A model generated the notes under the pieces. The model was not told where the DNA came from. It ran no database searches and worked only from the letters and a program-made list of their open reading frames with translations. DNA of 39,118 nucleotides, from positions 1-39,118 of the forward strand of contig NZ_BAGH01000350.1 in the NCBI RefSeq assembly GCF_000308715.1, given 5' to 3'. Source of the DNA: Nocardia tenerifensis NBRC 101015 (GTDB lineage Bacteria; Actinomycetota; Actinomycetes; Mycobacteriales; Mycobacteriaceae). How positions within the stretch are numbered: the first letter of the stretch is position 1; each line of letters opens with the position of its first letter. This document shows, piece by piece, positions 7,411 to 15,295 of this stretch. Position numbers and translations under genes: made by a program.

Positions 7411-8556
7411 CTATCCGCCGAGCGCCTGCTCGATATCGGCGAGCAGGTCGGCGGCGTCCTCGATGCCGACCGACAGCCGCACCAGGTCCGCGGGCACCTC
7501 GAGCAGCGAGCCCGCGGTGGACGCGTGCGTCATCGCGGCCGGATGCTCGATCAGCGACTCCACCCCGCCGAGCGACTCGGCGAGGGTGAATACCTTGGTG
7601 CGCGAGCAGAAGTCGCGGGCCGCGTCCGGACCGCCGTGCAGGCGCACCGAGATCATGCCGCCGAAACGGCGCATCTGCTTGTCGGCCACGGCGTGGCCCG
7701 GATGCTCCGGCAGGCCGGGGTAGATCACCTGGGAGATGGCCGGATGCCGGGTCAGGAACTCGGCCAGGGTCTCGGCGTTGTCGCAGTGCCGATCCATCCG
7801 CACGGCCAGAGTCTTGGTGCCGCGCATGGTGAGGAACGCGTCGAACGGACCGGGCACCGCGCCCGCGCCGTTCTGCAGGAAGGCGAACGCCGCGTCGAGG
7901 TCGGGGTCGTTGGTGATCAGCGCGCCGCCGACCACGTCGGAGTGCCCGCCGAGGTACTTGGTGGTGGAGTGCGTGACGATGTCGGCGCCGAGCAGCAGCG
8001 GCTGCTGCAGGTACGGGGTGGCGAAGGTGTTGTCCACCACCAGCTTCGCGCCCGCGCTGTGCGCGACGTCGGCGAGCGCCGGGATGTCGCCGATGCTCAG
8101 CAGCGGATTGGTCGGGGTCTCGACCCACACCAGCTTGGTGTTGGGCCGGATCGCCGCGCGCATCTCGTCGACGTCGAACACGTGCGCCGGCGAGTGCTCG
8201 ATGCCCCACTGGCTGAACACCTTGTCGATGAGGCGGAAGGTGCCGCCGTAGGCGTCGTCGGGGATGACGATGTGGTCACCGGGGCGCAGCGTGGCGCGCA
8301 GGGCACAGTCGGTGGCGGCCATGCCGGAGGCGAACGCGCGGCCGTAGGCGCCGGATTCGAGCGCGGCGAGGTTCGCCTCGAGCGCGGACCTGGTCGGATT
8401 GCCGGTGCGGGCGTACTCGAAGCCGCCGCGTAGGCCGCCGACCCCGTCCTGGGCGAACGTCGAACTCGCGTAGATGGGCACGTTCACGGCGCCGGTCTGC
8501 GGATCGGGATCGAATCCGGCGTGCACGGCCCGTGTGGAGAACCCCAGCTCACTCAT
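7411..8556 (-). CDS. metB: Cystathionine gamma-synthase (PLP-dependent)
   Basis: A 381-residue PLP enzyme of the Cys/Met metabolism family. It condenses an O-acylated homoserine with cysteine to give cystathionine in methionine synthesis. Visible catalytic elements are YARTGNPTR (48-56), which contacts the PLP phosphate of the neighbouring subunit, Asp175 in VVDNTFATP, and the Schiff-base Lys200 in STTKYLGGHSD. The C-terminal domain ends with LVRLSVGIEDAADLL, which binds the substrate carboxylate. The closest match I recall is M. tuberculosis MetB (Rv1079), also next to greA. The homologue family also includes gamma-lyases, so specificity is inferred. The start codon lies seven bases after a TAGGCT -10 box. 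Confidence 0.93.
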   Translation of the reverse strand: MSELGFSTRAVHAGFDPDPQTGAVNVPIYASSTFAQDGVGGLRGGFEYARTGNPTRSALEANLAALESGAYGRAFASGMAATDCALRATLRPGDHIVIPDDAYGGTFRLIDKVFSQWGIEHSPAHVFDVDEMRAAIRPNTKLVWVETPTNPLLSIGDIPALADVAHSAGAKLVVDNTFATPYLQQPLLLGADIVTHSTTKYLGGHSDVVGGALITNDPDLDAAFAFLQNGAGAVPGPFDAFLTMRGTKTLAVRMDRHCDNAETLAEFLTRHPAISQVIYPGLPEHPGHAVADKQMRRFGGMISVRLHGGPDAARDFCSRTKVFTLAESLGGVESLIEHPAAMTHASTAGSLLEVPADLVRLSVGIEDAADLLADIEQALGG

Positions 8557-8563
8557 ACCTAGC

Positions 8564-8591
8564 AGCCTAATCAGGAGCGACCGACCGGCAA
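8564..8591 (-). promoter_or_regulatory. metB promoter, predicted leaderless
   Basis: Reading the reverse strand, TTGCCG (8591-8586) and TAGGCT (8569-8564) are separated by 16 bases, and TAGGCT is seven bases before the metB ATG. Transcription would therefore begin at or beside the start codon. No Shine-Dalgarno sequence is needed or seen. Confidence 0.5.
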
Positions 8592-8796
8592 CCCCCTGGT
8601 CGGCCTACCGGCTCGTAAAGCGGTCTCGCTCCCGACCGGGATCGTCCGGATGGCCACCCACGAAGGGGGACCAGTCGGATAGATCACACATGTTCTCGGC
8701 GAGTTGCCGTTCTAATTCCACAGCTAGCGCGGTTGTGCCGAAATATTTGCGGAGGCGAAGGGTAGTGAGTTCGATCTCACCTCCGGCCGGGCCAAT

Positions 8797-8802
8797 TAGG
8801 CT
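8797..8802 (+). promoter_or_regulatory. -10 box of acyl-CoA dehydrogenase gene, predicted leaderless
   Basis: TAGGCT is followed by exactly seven bases and then ATG 8810, so the predicted transcript starts at the initiation codon. The same hexamer and spacing occur at the divergent metB gene. No clear -35 box is seen. Confidence 0.4.
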
Positions 8803-8809
8803 GAGCCCC

Positions 8810-9985
8810 ATGGTGACTGTGGAAGAACTGTTCGCGATCGACTCCCTGCTGTCCGACGACGAGCGCGAGATCCGCGATACCGTCGCGACCTTCGCGAATC
8901 AACGCCTGCGACCGCACATCGCGGACTGGTTCGAGGAGGGCACCTTCCCCGCCCGCGAACTCGCGCCGCAGCTGGGCGAGCTGGGACTGCTCGGCATGCA
9001 CCTCGACGGCTACGGCTGCGCGGGCATGTCGGCGACGATGTACGGCCTGGCCTGCCAGGAACTCGAGGCCGTCGACTCCGGCGTGCGCAGCATGGTGTCG
9101 GTGCAGGGATCGCTGGCGATGACCGCGATCCACAAGTACGGCTCGGAGGAGCAGAAGCAGCAGTGGCTGCCGGAGATGGCGGCGGGCCGCGCGATCGGCT
9201 GCTTCGGGCTCACCGAACCCGACTTCGGCTCCAACCCCGCCGGCATGCGGACCAGGGCCAAACGCGACGGCGCCGACTGGGTGCTCAACGGCTCGAAGAT
9301 GTGGATCACCAACGGCTCGGTGGCCGACGTCGCGGTGGTGTGGGCGCAGACCGAGGACGAGGGCAGGCAGGTGATCCGCGGCTTCCTGGTCCCCGCCGGG
9401 ACGCCGGGCTTCAGCGCCCGCGAGATGCACCGCAAGTTGTCGCTGCGCGCCTCGGTGACGGCCGAGCTGGACTTCGACGATGTGCGACTGCCCGCCGACG
9501 CCGTGCTGCCCGAGTCGCGCGGGCTCGCCGCGCCGCTGGGCTGCCTGAGCGAGGCGCGGTTCGGGATCGTCTTCGGCGCGCTCGGCGCGGCCAGGGACTG
9601 TCTGGCCGCGACCATCGAGTACGCGCGCACCCGCGAGGTGTTCGACAAGCCGCTGGCCGCCTACCAGCTCACCCAGGCGAAGCTGGCGGACATGGCCCTC
9701 GAGCTCGGCAAGGGTCAGCTGCTCGCGCTGCACCTGGGCCGGCTGAAGGATCGTGGCGAGGTGACCCCCGAACAGGTGAGCGCGGGGAAGCTGAACAGCA
9801 GCAGGGAGGCCATCGCGATCGCCCGCGAGTGCCGCACGATTCTCGGCGCCAACGGCATCACGCTGGACTACCCGGTGTTGCGGCACGCGAACAACCTGGA
9901 GTCGGTGCTCACTTACGAGGGCACGGCGGAGGTGCATCAGCTGGTGCTCGGTCGCGCGCTCACCGACGCGAACGCCTTCCGGTGA
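8810..9985 (+). CDS. Acyl-CoA dehydrogenase, glutaryl-CoA dehydrogenase type
   Basis: A 391-residue FAD enzyme of the acyl-CoA dehydrogenase family. CFGLTEPDFGSNPAGM (131-146) and MWITNGSVADVAVVWA (164-179) are the two FAD/substrate signatures. Glu370 in TYEGTAEVHQ is the catalytic base. Arg93 in the segment ELEAVDSGVRSMVSVQ corresponds to the Arg of human glutaryl-CoA dehydrogenase that binds the distal carboxylate, and the resemblance continues through GRLKDRGEVTPEQVS and LGANGI. The likely reaction is oxidation and decarboxylation of glutaryl-CoA to crotonyl-CoA in lysine/tryptophan breakdown. ATG 8810 fits the family's N-terminus. A related mycobacterial protein is FadE7, as recalled. Confidence 0.9.
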   Translation: MVTVEELFAIDSLLSDDEREIRDTVATFANQRLRPHIADWFEEGTFPARELAPQLGELGLLGMHLDGYGCAGMSATMYGLACQELEAVDSGVRSMVSVQGSLAMTAIHKYGSEEQKQQWLPEMAAGRAIGCFGLTEPDFGSNPAGMRTRAKRDGADWVLNGSKMWITNGSVADVAVVWAQTEDEGRQVIRGFLVPAGTPGFSAREMHRKLSLRASVTAELDFDDVRLPADAVLPESRGLAAPLGCLSEARFGIVFGALGAARDCLAATIEYARTREVFDKPLAAYQLTQAKLADMALELGKGQLLALHLGRLKDRGEVTPEQVSAGKLNSSREAIAIARECRTILGANGITLDYPVLRHANNLESVLTYEGTAEVHQLVLGRALTDANAFR

Positions 9986-10162
9986 GCTAGTCGGCGGGTC
10001 GGTCTCGCCGGGCCGCCGGTACCGGACGGTCGCATTTATTTGACGGTGTCGTAAACCAGTTCTGCCGCAACATTATTCGATGCGGTGAAATTGCTGGTCT
10101 TCACTTTTCCGGCAATCCGGACTGGGTGAAACGTCACAGTTCTATAAAGACTCGCCGATTGC

Positions 10163-10168
10163 TAGCAT
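10163..10168 (+). promoter_or_regulatory. -10 box of DUF6401 gene, predicted leaderless
   Basis: TAGCAT lies seven bases before ATG 10176. This spacing favours ATG 10176 over the in-frame ATG 10167, which overlaps the box. A second candidate -10, TATAAA, is at 10143-10148 and would give a short leader. Confidence 0.35.
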
Positions 10169-10175
10169 GGGATCC

Positions 10176-10544
10176 ATGTTTCTGTTCGGCCCCGCGTTGC
10201 TCGAAGTGTCGGCGCGCAAGATATTGAACCGCCTGCACAAGACGCACGGGGGACCGGCGCTCGCCGCCGCGGCGGAGCTGCCCGCGCTGTCCGCGGCGCT
10301 CGACCAGCACGCGGCGGCCGTGCGCGACATCCTCGAGCTCGGCGTCGAGGGCTCCGCGCGGGTTCCGGTGAGCGTGCTGCTCGCCGGCTACGCGCGCGGG
10401 CTCCTCGATCACGTGCGCGAGGCCGCGGCCGGGCACGGGACGGTCAGCGCGGCGCCGAGCGACCTCGACAGCTGGGCGAACGCGGACTGGGTGCAGCTGC
10501 GCCTGGCGAGCGTGTGCCTGCACTCGTCGCGCCGGTTCGCCTGA
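10176..10544 (+). CDS. DUF6401-like small protein
   Basis: A 122-residue, mainly helical Ala-rich protein. The segments LNRLHKTHGGPALAAAAELP and DQHAAAVRDILELG, plus the region VLLAGYARGLLDHVREAA, resemble DUF6401, a small actinobacterial family sometimes labelled natural-product-related. No catalytic motif, signal peptide or membrane segment is apparent. The start at 10176 is chosen from the -10 spacing; ATG 10167 would add three residues. It sits alone between glutaryl-CoA dehydrogenase and a convergent channel-like gene, so context does not suggest a role. The family assignment is from memory and moderately sure. Confidence 0.65.
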   Translation: MFLFGPALLEVSARKILNRLHKTHGGPALAAAAELPALSAALDQHAAAVRDILELGVEGSARVPVSVLLAGYARGLLDHVREAAAGHGTVSAAPSDLDSWANADWVQLRLASVCLHSSRRFA

Positions 10545-10585
10545 GGCGGTCCCGCTGGGCAGCAACGACATTCGGCCGTCCACAC

Positions 10586-10625
10586 AACGCGTCCGCCGTC
10601 GGCTCGAGCCGACGGCGGACGCGTT
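10586..10625. terminator. Perfect 40-bp palindrome, bidirectional terminator
   Basis: Arms of 20 bases (10586-10605 and 10606-10625) are exact reverse complements with no spacer, centred on CTCGAG. In RNA this gives a stem of about 18 bp closed by a small loop. It lies between the convergent DUF6401 and channel-protein genes. Confidence 0.8.
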
Positions 10626-10641
10626 CGTCGTGCGAGGGGCG

Positions 10642-11505
10642 TCAGCGACGCTCGCCCGGATCGCGGTAACCCATGTACTCACCCGACTGCTCGTACGCGG
10701 CGCCACCGCCTTGCATCGCGCCCTGATCCCACTGCTGCTGGCCACGCGTGGCCTGCTGGTCCATCCACAGCTGCTCGCGCGAGGCGTCCTCGCGGCCGCG
10801 CGAGTACGCCTCCGCGTGACCCTTGACCGCGGGCATCTCTTCCTCGAGCCCGCTCAGCCAGTTCTCCCAGCGCTGCTGCATCGGGCGGACCATGCCGCCG
10901 CCGACGCCGACCACCAGGATGCCGCCGATGGTGGCGAGCACGGTGATCAGGATCGGCATGGTGACCGACATGGCCACGCCGATCTGGTTCAGCGCGGCGA
11001 CGATGCCGACGCCCCAGATGAACACCGCGGCGATGCGGCCGATCATCGCCCCGTAGGACAGGCCGCCGAGCATGTTGCCGACCAGGTCACGCACCGCGGA
11101 CGCGATCGCGCCCGCGATCACCACGATGATGATCGCGACCGCGGCCTTGGGCAGCCACGAGACGATGCCGTCGAGCAGGTCGCTCACCGGGTTCGGCCCG
11201 AAGACCCCGAAGCCGAGTTGCAGCGCGATCAGCAGGATGGCGTAGTAGGCAAGCTTCGCCAGGAGATCCGAGGCGTCGTAGCGGCTGCGCGACATCATCT
11301 GCTTGAGGCCGCCGCGCTCGACCAGGCGGTCGAAGCCGAGGCGGTCGAGCACCTTGTCCACGATCGTCGAGATGACCTTCGCGACGATCCAGCCGATGAG
11401 CAAGATGACGATGAATCCGGCCAGCTTGGGCACGAACGTGGCCACCGAACTCCACGCGTCCGAGAACCCCTTCTGGAAATCGATAGCCAAACTGGAGGTG
11501 TACAT
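10642..11505 (-). CDS. Conserved TM-helix (CmpX/MscS-related) membrane protein
   Basis: A 287-residue membrane protein with about five hydrophobic segments: LAGFIVILLIGWIVAKVI, AYYAILLIALQLGFGVFG, AAVAIIIVVIAGAIASAV, IAAVFIWGVGIVAALNQIG and ITVLATIGGILVVGVGGG. The repeated amphipathic 'TM helix' units resemble the first domain of mechanosensitive-channel-like proteins (PF05552), without a full MscS beta domain. The C-terminal 80 residues are hydrophilic and Gln/Gly-rich (ATRGQQQWDQGAMQGGGAAY), predicted cytoplasmic and disordered. A role in osmotic or envelope stress is inferred from family only. ATG 11505 is at proper distance from AAGGG; an ATG two codons earlier abuts that site. Confidence 0.8.
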   Translation of the reverse strand: MYTSSLAIDFQKGFSDAWSSVATFVPKLAGFIVILLIGWIVAKVISTIVDKVLDRLGFDRLVERGGLKQMMSRSRYDASDLLAKLAYYAILLIALQLGFGVFGPNPVSDLLDGIVSWLPKAAVAIIIVVIAGAIASAVRDLVGNMLGGLSYGAMIGRIAAVFIWGVGIVAALNQIGVAMSVTMPILITVLATIGGILVVGVGGGMVRPMQQRWENWLSGLEEEMPAVKGHAEAYSRGREDASREQLWMDQQATRGQQQWDQGAMQGGGAAYEQSGEYMGYRDPGERR

Positions 11506-11858
11506 GCCCATCCCTTCGCTATCCGATTACGCCATGGCGGTTTGCCGAGGCTTCTTCAAAGCCGGTTATACCCCTGTCGCATAACTCGAACCTTGCGTTT
11601 GCAGATAATTTGCCACATTGCAGCTTTCGATGCGGCCATTGATCGATTCGTGGGGCGAGGCCGTAACGACGTTTCAGGGACCTCCGGACTGGTCGGTCTA
11701 CCTCACAATCCACCCGCGCACGATGCGGAGAAGATTGTTACGACATGTCATCGCGGTGCCATCTGCTTGTCACCGACACGCCAAGGAAAGCGGCGCACTC
11801 TTATCTCGGATTCGGCATCAGGGCAATGCCTCCCGCTGACGTCACCCGGAGGTGCACG
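11506..11858. other. Intergenic region upstream of divergent channel and DUF4254 genes
   Basis: About 350 bases with no gene I can support. Base composition is lower in GC than the flanks, as expected for promoters of the two divergent genes. Short ORFs here lack ribosome-binding sites and codon bias. The strong GGAGGT at its right end belongs to the small ORF at 11859. Confidence 0.5.
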
Positions 11859-11954
11859 ATGAAAACCTTGTCAGCCGACCGCGTCTATCGGTGGCCCGGC
11901 CACCGCCGCGAGGCGACCCATCGACCGCTGGGAGCCCGCGATGTTCGTGCGTGA
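11859..11954 (+). CDS. Putative 31-aa small ORF overlapping DUF4254 start
   Basis: ATG 11859 is preceded by GGAGGT (11848-11853) at five-base spacing, one of the best Shine-Dalgarno sites in the window. It encodes a basic 31-residue peptide (MKTLSADRVYRWPGHRREA...). Its TGA (11952-11954) lies 14 bases inside the DUF4254 gene, which starts at 11941 in another frame. The arrangement resembles a leader peptide or a translationally coupled small protein. No family is recognised and the sequence could be non-functional. Confidence 0.35.
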   Translation: MKTLSADRVYRWPGHRREATHRPLGARDVRA

Positions 11955-12381
11955 TCGTGCGGCGGCGGGGTCACTGCCGGATCAACGGGAACTGGTCGCG
12001 GCCTTCGGTTGCCGCGCAGACGATCCGAGCTCCGGGCACCCGCTGACCGACTGGGCCCGCGCGCTGGCCACCCTGCACCGGCAGCGCCACGGGAATCCGC
12101 TCGCGGCCGCCGGAATAGATTGCCGCCGAGCCGAATTGGTGGCCGCCATCGATGCCTGGGTGCGCACCCAGCTCCCTCGTCGCAGCGGCACCGATCATCT
12201 GCGCGCCGGCTCGCTCGGCGCCACCGTCGATCGCATGGCCGCGGCGCACGCGCACGCCAGCCATCTGCTGCACACCGCGGAGGACGTTTCCGACGTCCGG
12301 GTGCACGCGGCGTGGTATCGGCTCGCCGCACTGGCCGACGAATGGACGGACCTGATCCTCGGCGCGGTACGAAAGACGTAG
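11941..12381 (+). CDS. DUF4254 domain protein
   Basis: A 146-residue helical protein of the DUF4254 family, common in Nocardia. Recognisable parts are LPDQRELVAAF at the N-terminus, GHPLTDWARALATLHRQRH (about residues 32-50), RRAELVAAIDAWVRTQLP (about 62-79), GSLGATVDRMAAAHAHA and the C-terminal WYRLAALADEWTDLI. No catalytic residues, signal peptide or membrane segment are evident, and the family's role is unknown. GGGAG six bases before ATG 11941 supports the start. Its 5' end overlaps the small ORF at 11859, and it converges with the AbrB-type gene 14 bases downstream. Confidence 0.75.
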   Translation: MFVRDRAAAGSLPDQRELVAAFGCRADDPSSGHPLTDWARALATLHRQRHGNPLAAAGIDCRRAELVAAIDAWVRTQLPRRSGTDHLRAGSLGATVDRMAAAHAHASHLLHTAEDVSDVRVHAAWYRLAALADEWTDLILGAVRKT

Positions 12382-12395
12382 TCGCTCACCGGAGT

Positions 12396-13529
12396 TCAGA
12401 GCGCAGGCTCGGGCTCCGGCAGGACGGGTCGCCGCGCAGCGAACCACCGCATCGCCTTGGCCAGCACCGGCAGCATCACCACCATCAGCAGCAGGCGCAC
12501 ACTCTGCACGCAGGTGATCAACGGGAGGTTGGCGTCCATCGATTCGGCGGTCGCCAGCACGGCGTTGATGCCGCCGGGCGTGGTGGCCAGGTAGATATCG
12601 GACAGCTCGAGGTCGACGAAGGCGGCGACCGCGAAGGCGAGGCCCGCGACGATGGCCGAGAGCACGACGATGGTGACCGTCATGCCGGGGATCATCCGCG
12701 CCATCTCGCGGACCACGGTCTTGGTGAACCGGGTGCCGACCTCGAAGCCGATGAGCACGAACAGCAGGTCCTTGAACAGGTTGGTCGGCGCGTATCCGTG
12801 GCTGACGCCGACGGCGGTGAGCAGCGCGGTCATCAGCATCGGGCCGATCAGTGCGGGACTCGGCAATCCCAGGCGGCTGCCCGCTTTGGTGCCGAGCACG
12901 CACAGCATCACCGCGATGGACAGCCCGGCGACCTGGTCGCCGCGGCCGACGATCATCCAGAACGGCAGATCGGGGTTGGTGACCGACGCGCCGAGCACCG
13001 CGCGCTCGGCGCCGAGGGCGTCGCCGCCGTCGCTCAGCAGCGCGCCGAGGGCGGGCGCGCTCACCGCGATCAACCCGACCCGCAGATACTGCATGAACGC
13101 CACCCGGCGCGGATCGGCGTCCATCTCGTCGGCCACCGCGACCACCGCCGCGGAGCCGCCCGCGAGCAGGCCGAGCGTCGCGGTCGGCAGCTCCACGCCG
13201 GCGAGCCGGGCGAACACCACCGCGACCAGCAGGCTGACCAGCAGCGTGGCCACGGTGATCGCGAGCACCGGCACCAGCGCCAGGCCGATGCCGGACAGCA
13301 GCGAGACCTCCAGATAACTGCCCATCAGCACGCCGAGCATGGACTGCACACCGCAGGACACCTGCCGGGGCAGGGGCGCTGGCAATTTCCCGGCCAACGC
13401 GAGCGCGCCACCGACGACGATCGCGAGAATCATCTGCGGCGCGGGAAAACTCACCTGGTCCAGCAACGCCGCCCCCGCGAGCACCGACGCCAGCAAAGCC
13501 ATCCACTCGATCACTTGCCTGCGCGTCAT
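12396..13529 (-). CDS. AbrB-type (COG3180, 'ammonia monooxygenase') membrane protein
   Basis: A 377-residue membrane protein of the internally duplicated AbrB family (not the AbrB DNA-binding regulator). Two homologous halves each have several membrane segments and a conserved loop: GLLAGGSAAVVAVADEMDAD in the first half and TTPGGINAVLATAESMDAN in the second, each followed by a basic segment (MQYLRV and VQSVRL). About ten transmembrane helices are expected. The family is thought to be transport-related, but substrates are unproven; 'ammonia monooxygenase' and 'transcriptional regulator' names are historical. ATG 13529 has AAGGA upstream. It is divergent from the permease gene, with 358 bases between them. 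Confidence 0.85.
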   Translation of the reverse strand: MTRRQVIEWMALLASVLAGAALLDQVSFPAPQMILAIVVGGALALAGKLPAPLPRQVSCGVQSMLGVLMGSYLEVSLLSGIGLALVPVLAITVATLLVSLLVAVVFARLAGVELPTATLGLLAGGSAAVVAVADEMDADPRRVAFMQYLRVGLIAVSAPALGALLSDGGDALGAERAVLGASVTNPDLPFWMIVGRGDQVAGLSIAVMLCVLGTKAGSRLGLPSPALIGPMLMTALLTAVGVSHGYAPTNLFKDLLFVLIGFEVGTRFTKTVVREMARMIPGMTVTIVVLSAIVAGLAFAVAAFVDLELSDIYLATTPGGINAVLATAESMDANLPLITCVQSVRLLLMVVMLPVLAKAMRWFAARRPVLPEPEPAL

Positions 13530-13760
13530 GCCTAGTAATCCTTGCCGCAGCTAATGAACAATCAGTAAAGGCACCGTTATCGCGGTCGACGGACGGTGTG
13601 ATCCCGGCCGCAGCGACGCAATTACCTGTTCAGAGCGGACATTTCCTAAGTCGCACGAGCCCTCGAAAGCTAATCCATCTCAACGGTAGCAAAAACGAGC
13701 GAACTTGCAGCTCATGATTGTTCGAGCACCGAGGCCGTGCGGATCGCAGGGTCGGACGGG

Positions 13761-13766
13761 TACTAT
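13761..13766 (+). promoter_or_regulatory. -10 box of riboswitch transcript
   Basis: TACTAT lies about 20 bases before the first riboswitch helix, so transcription would begin near 13773. The -35 region is not clear. Confidence 0.35.
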
Positions 13767-13784
13767 TCGCCCGAACCACCCCCA

Positions 13785-13876
13785 CCGCGGGAGCTCGGGC
13801 AAGGCCGGGCTGAGAGGGCGGACCCCACGCTTCGCCGACCGCCTGAACCTGTCCGGGTAATGCCGGCGTAGGAAGA
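13785..13876 (+). promoter_or_regulatory. TPP riboswitch (THI element)
   Basis: The sequence contains the conserved thi-box blocks in order: GCGGGAGC (13787-13794), GGGCTGAGAGGG (13807-13818), a variable GC-rich arm, CGCCTGAACCTG (13840-13851) and CGGGTAATGCCGGCGTAGG (13854-13872). These form the thiamine-pyrophosphate-binding core. It directly precedes the permease ATG at 13888. Its last helix includes GGAAG, the only Shine-Dalgarno-like sequence there, so ligand binding may block translation. TPP binding follows from the class; the mode of control is inference. Confidence 0.92.
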
Positions 13877-13887
13877 GCGTTTCGGGC

Positions 13888-15276
13888 ATGTCCTCCTCGA
13901 CCCTGCACAATTCCGAACGGCACGAGGCCCCCTTCACCCTCGACGAGCCCGCCCCGAAGGTGCTCTCCTTCTGGGACCAGAGCGCGTTCTGGGCGAATCT
14001 GGGCGTCAGCCTCATCGCCTTCTCCGGCGCGTACACCGTGCTCGCGCCGAACTCCGACGGCGCGCCGCAGATCTCCATCGCCGCGGGCATTCTCGCGATG
14101 ATCGTCGGGACGGTCGTCGGCGGGCTGATGCTCGGCCTCGCCGCCATCCCCGGAGCCAAGACGGGCAAGCCGGCGATGGTCCTGCTGCGCGGCCTGTTCG
14201 GCGCGAAACTCAGTTATCTGCCAACGGTTTTGAATATCGCGCAGCTGATCGGCTGGGGCACCTTCGAACTGATCGTGATCGGCGACGCGGCCGACGAGCT
14301 GTTCGGCGGCGGCCCGCACTGGCTGTACGTGGTGGCCGCCGGGGTGCTCACCACCGCCCTGACGATCTGGCCGCTCGGCTCGGTGCGGATGCTGCGCCGC
14401 TTCGTCACGGCCGGCGTTGTGCTCGCGCTGATCTGGTTCTACATCCAGTTCTTCCGCACCGGCCTGCCGGATCTGTCGGCCAACCCCGGCCCGCACGGCG
14501 GCGGGCCGTTCGGCGCGGACTGGAACCTCTTCTGGATCGCCACCGACGCGGCGCTCGCGGTGTCCATCTCCTGGGTGCCGGTCGCCGCCGACTACACCCG
14601 CCATTCGCGTCGCACCGGCACGGCGTTCGGCGCGGCGAGCGGGGCCTACGCGCTCACCCAGATCGTGGCCTACACGCTCGGCCTGTTCGCGTTGGCCCGC
14701 GCGACCGGCGACGGCCAGTACTCGCCGTTTCTCCAGGTCAGTCTCGGCGGGCTGTTCTTCTTCGTGTTCGTGCTGCGCGAGGCCGATCAGTCCTTCGCCA
14801 ATGTGTACTCCACGGCCGTCTCGATCCAGAATCTCGCGCCGCGCCTGGACCGGCGGGTTCTCTCGATCGGCCTCGGCCTGCTGATCACGCTGCTGGCGCT
14901 GCGGCTGAACATGGCGAACTACTTCGGCTTCCTCGGCCTGATCGGTTCGGTGTTCGTGCCGCTGCTCGGCGTGCTCGTCGCCGACTTCTTCCTGCGTGCC
15001 AGGGGCGAGTGGAACACCGCCGACGACGCGCCGCCGCGCTGGGGAATGATCCTGGCGTGGCTGGCCGGGCTCTCGCTGTATCAGCTCATCAATCCGGGCG
15101 ACGCGGGGGTGTGGACCGACTTCTGGGTGGACGTGCAGGAGCAGCTGCACTTCACCAAGCAGGCGTGGATGAGCGCGTCGCTGCTGTCGTTCCTCGCGGC
15201 GCTGCTGGTCGCGTGGGTCGTCGGGCGGATCTCGACGCTGTGGCGAGATCGCGTGGCCGGGGGCGAATCCGCTTAG
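13888..15276 (+). CDS. NCS1-family permease under TPP control, probable thiamine-precursor (HMP) transporter
   Basis: A 462-residue membrane protein of the nucleobase:cation symporter-1 family with about twelve hydrophobic segments. It has the family's N-terminal FWDQSAFWANLGVSLI (about residues 30-45) and the middle segment SISWVPVAADYTRHSR (about 228-243), typical of cytosine/purine permeases. A TPP riboswitch immediately upstream links it to thiamine supply. NCS1 permeases with that element (CytX type) are predicted to import hydroxymethylpyrimidine or a related precursor, so that substrate is inferred here rather than cytosine. The DUF72 gene starts 19 bases after its stop and may be co-transcribed. 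Confidence 0.88.
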   Translation: MSSSTLHNSERHEAPFTLDEPAPKVLSFWDQSAFWANLGVSLIAFSGAYTVLAPNSDGAPQISIAAGILAMIVGTVVGGLMLGLAAIPGAKTGKPAMVLLRGLFGAKLSYLPTVLNIAQLIGWGTFELIVIGDAADELFGGGPHWLYVVAAGVLTTALTIWPLGSVRMLRRFVTAGVVLALIWFYIQFFRTGLPDLSANPGPHGGGPFGADWNLFWIATDAALAVSISWVPVAADYTRHSRRTGTAFGAASGAYALTQIVAYTLGLFALARATGDGQYSPFLQVSLGGLFFFVFVLREADQSFANVYSTAVSIQNLAPRLDRRVLSIGLGLLITLLALRLNMANYFGFLGLIGSVFVPLLGVLVADFFLRARGEWNTADDAPPRWGMILAWLAGLSLYQLINPGDAGVWTDFWVDVQEQLHFTKQAWMSASLLSFLAALLVAWVVGRISTLWRDRVAGGESA

Positions 15277-15295
15277 CGACTGCCACGATGGAGTG

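Noticed and set aside
8574..8632. Possible SAM-type riboswitch (CCGGCAACCCCC motif) near metB
   Set aside because: The motif is on the forward strand, opposite to metB transcription. The GGTGCCAAnTCC-like core is absent, and the downstream forward gene is not sulfur-related.
8605..8811. 68-codon reverse-strand ORF between metB and the acyl-CoA dehydrogenase gene
   Set aside because: It starts inside the opposite gene's start region, has no ribosome-binding site and matches no family I know. It also overlaps the divergent promoter region.
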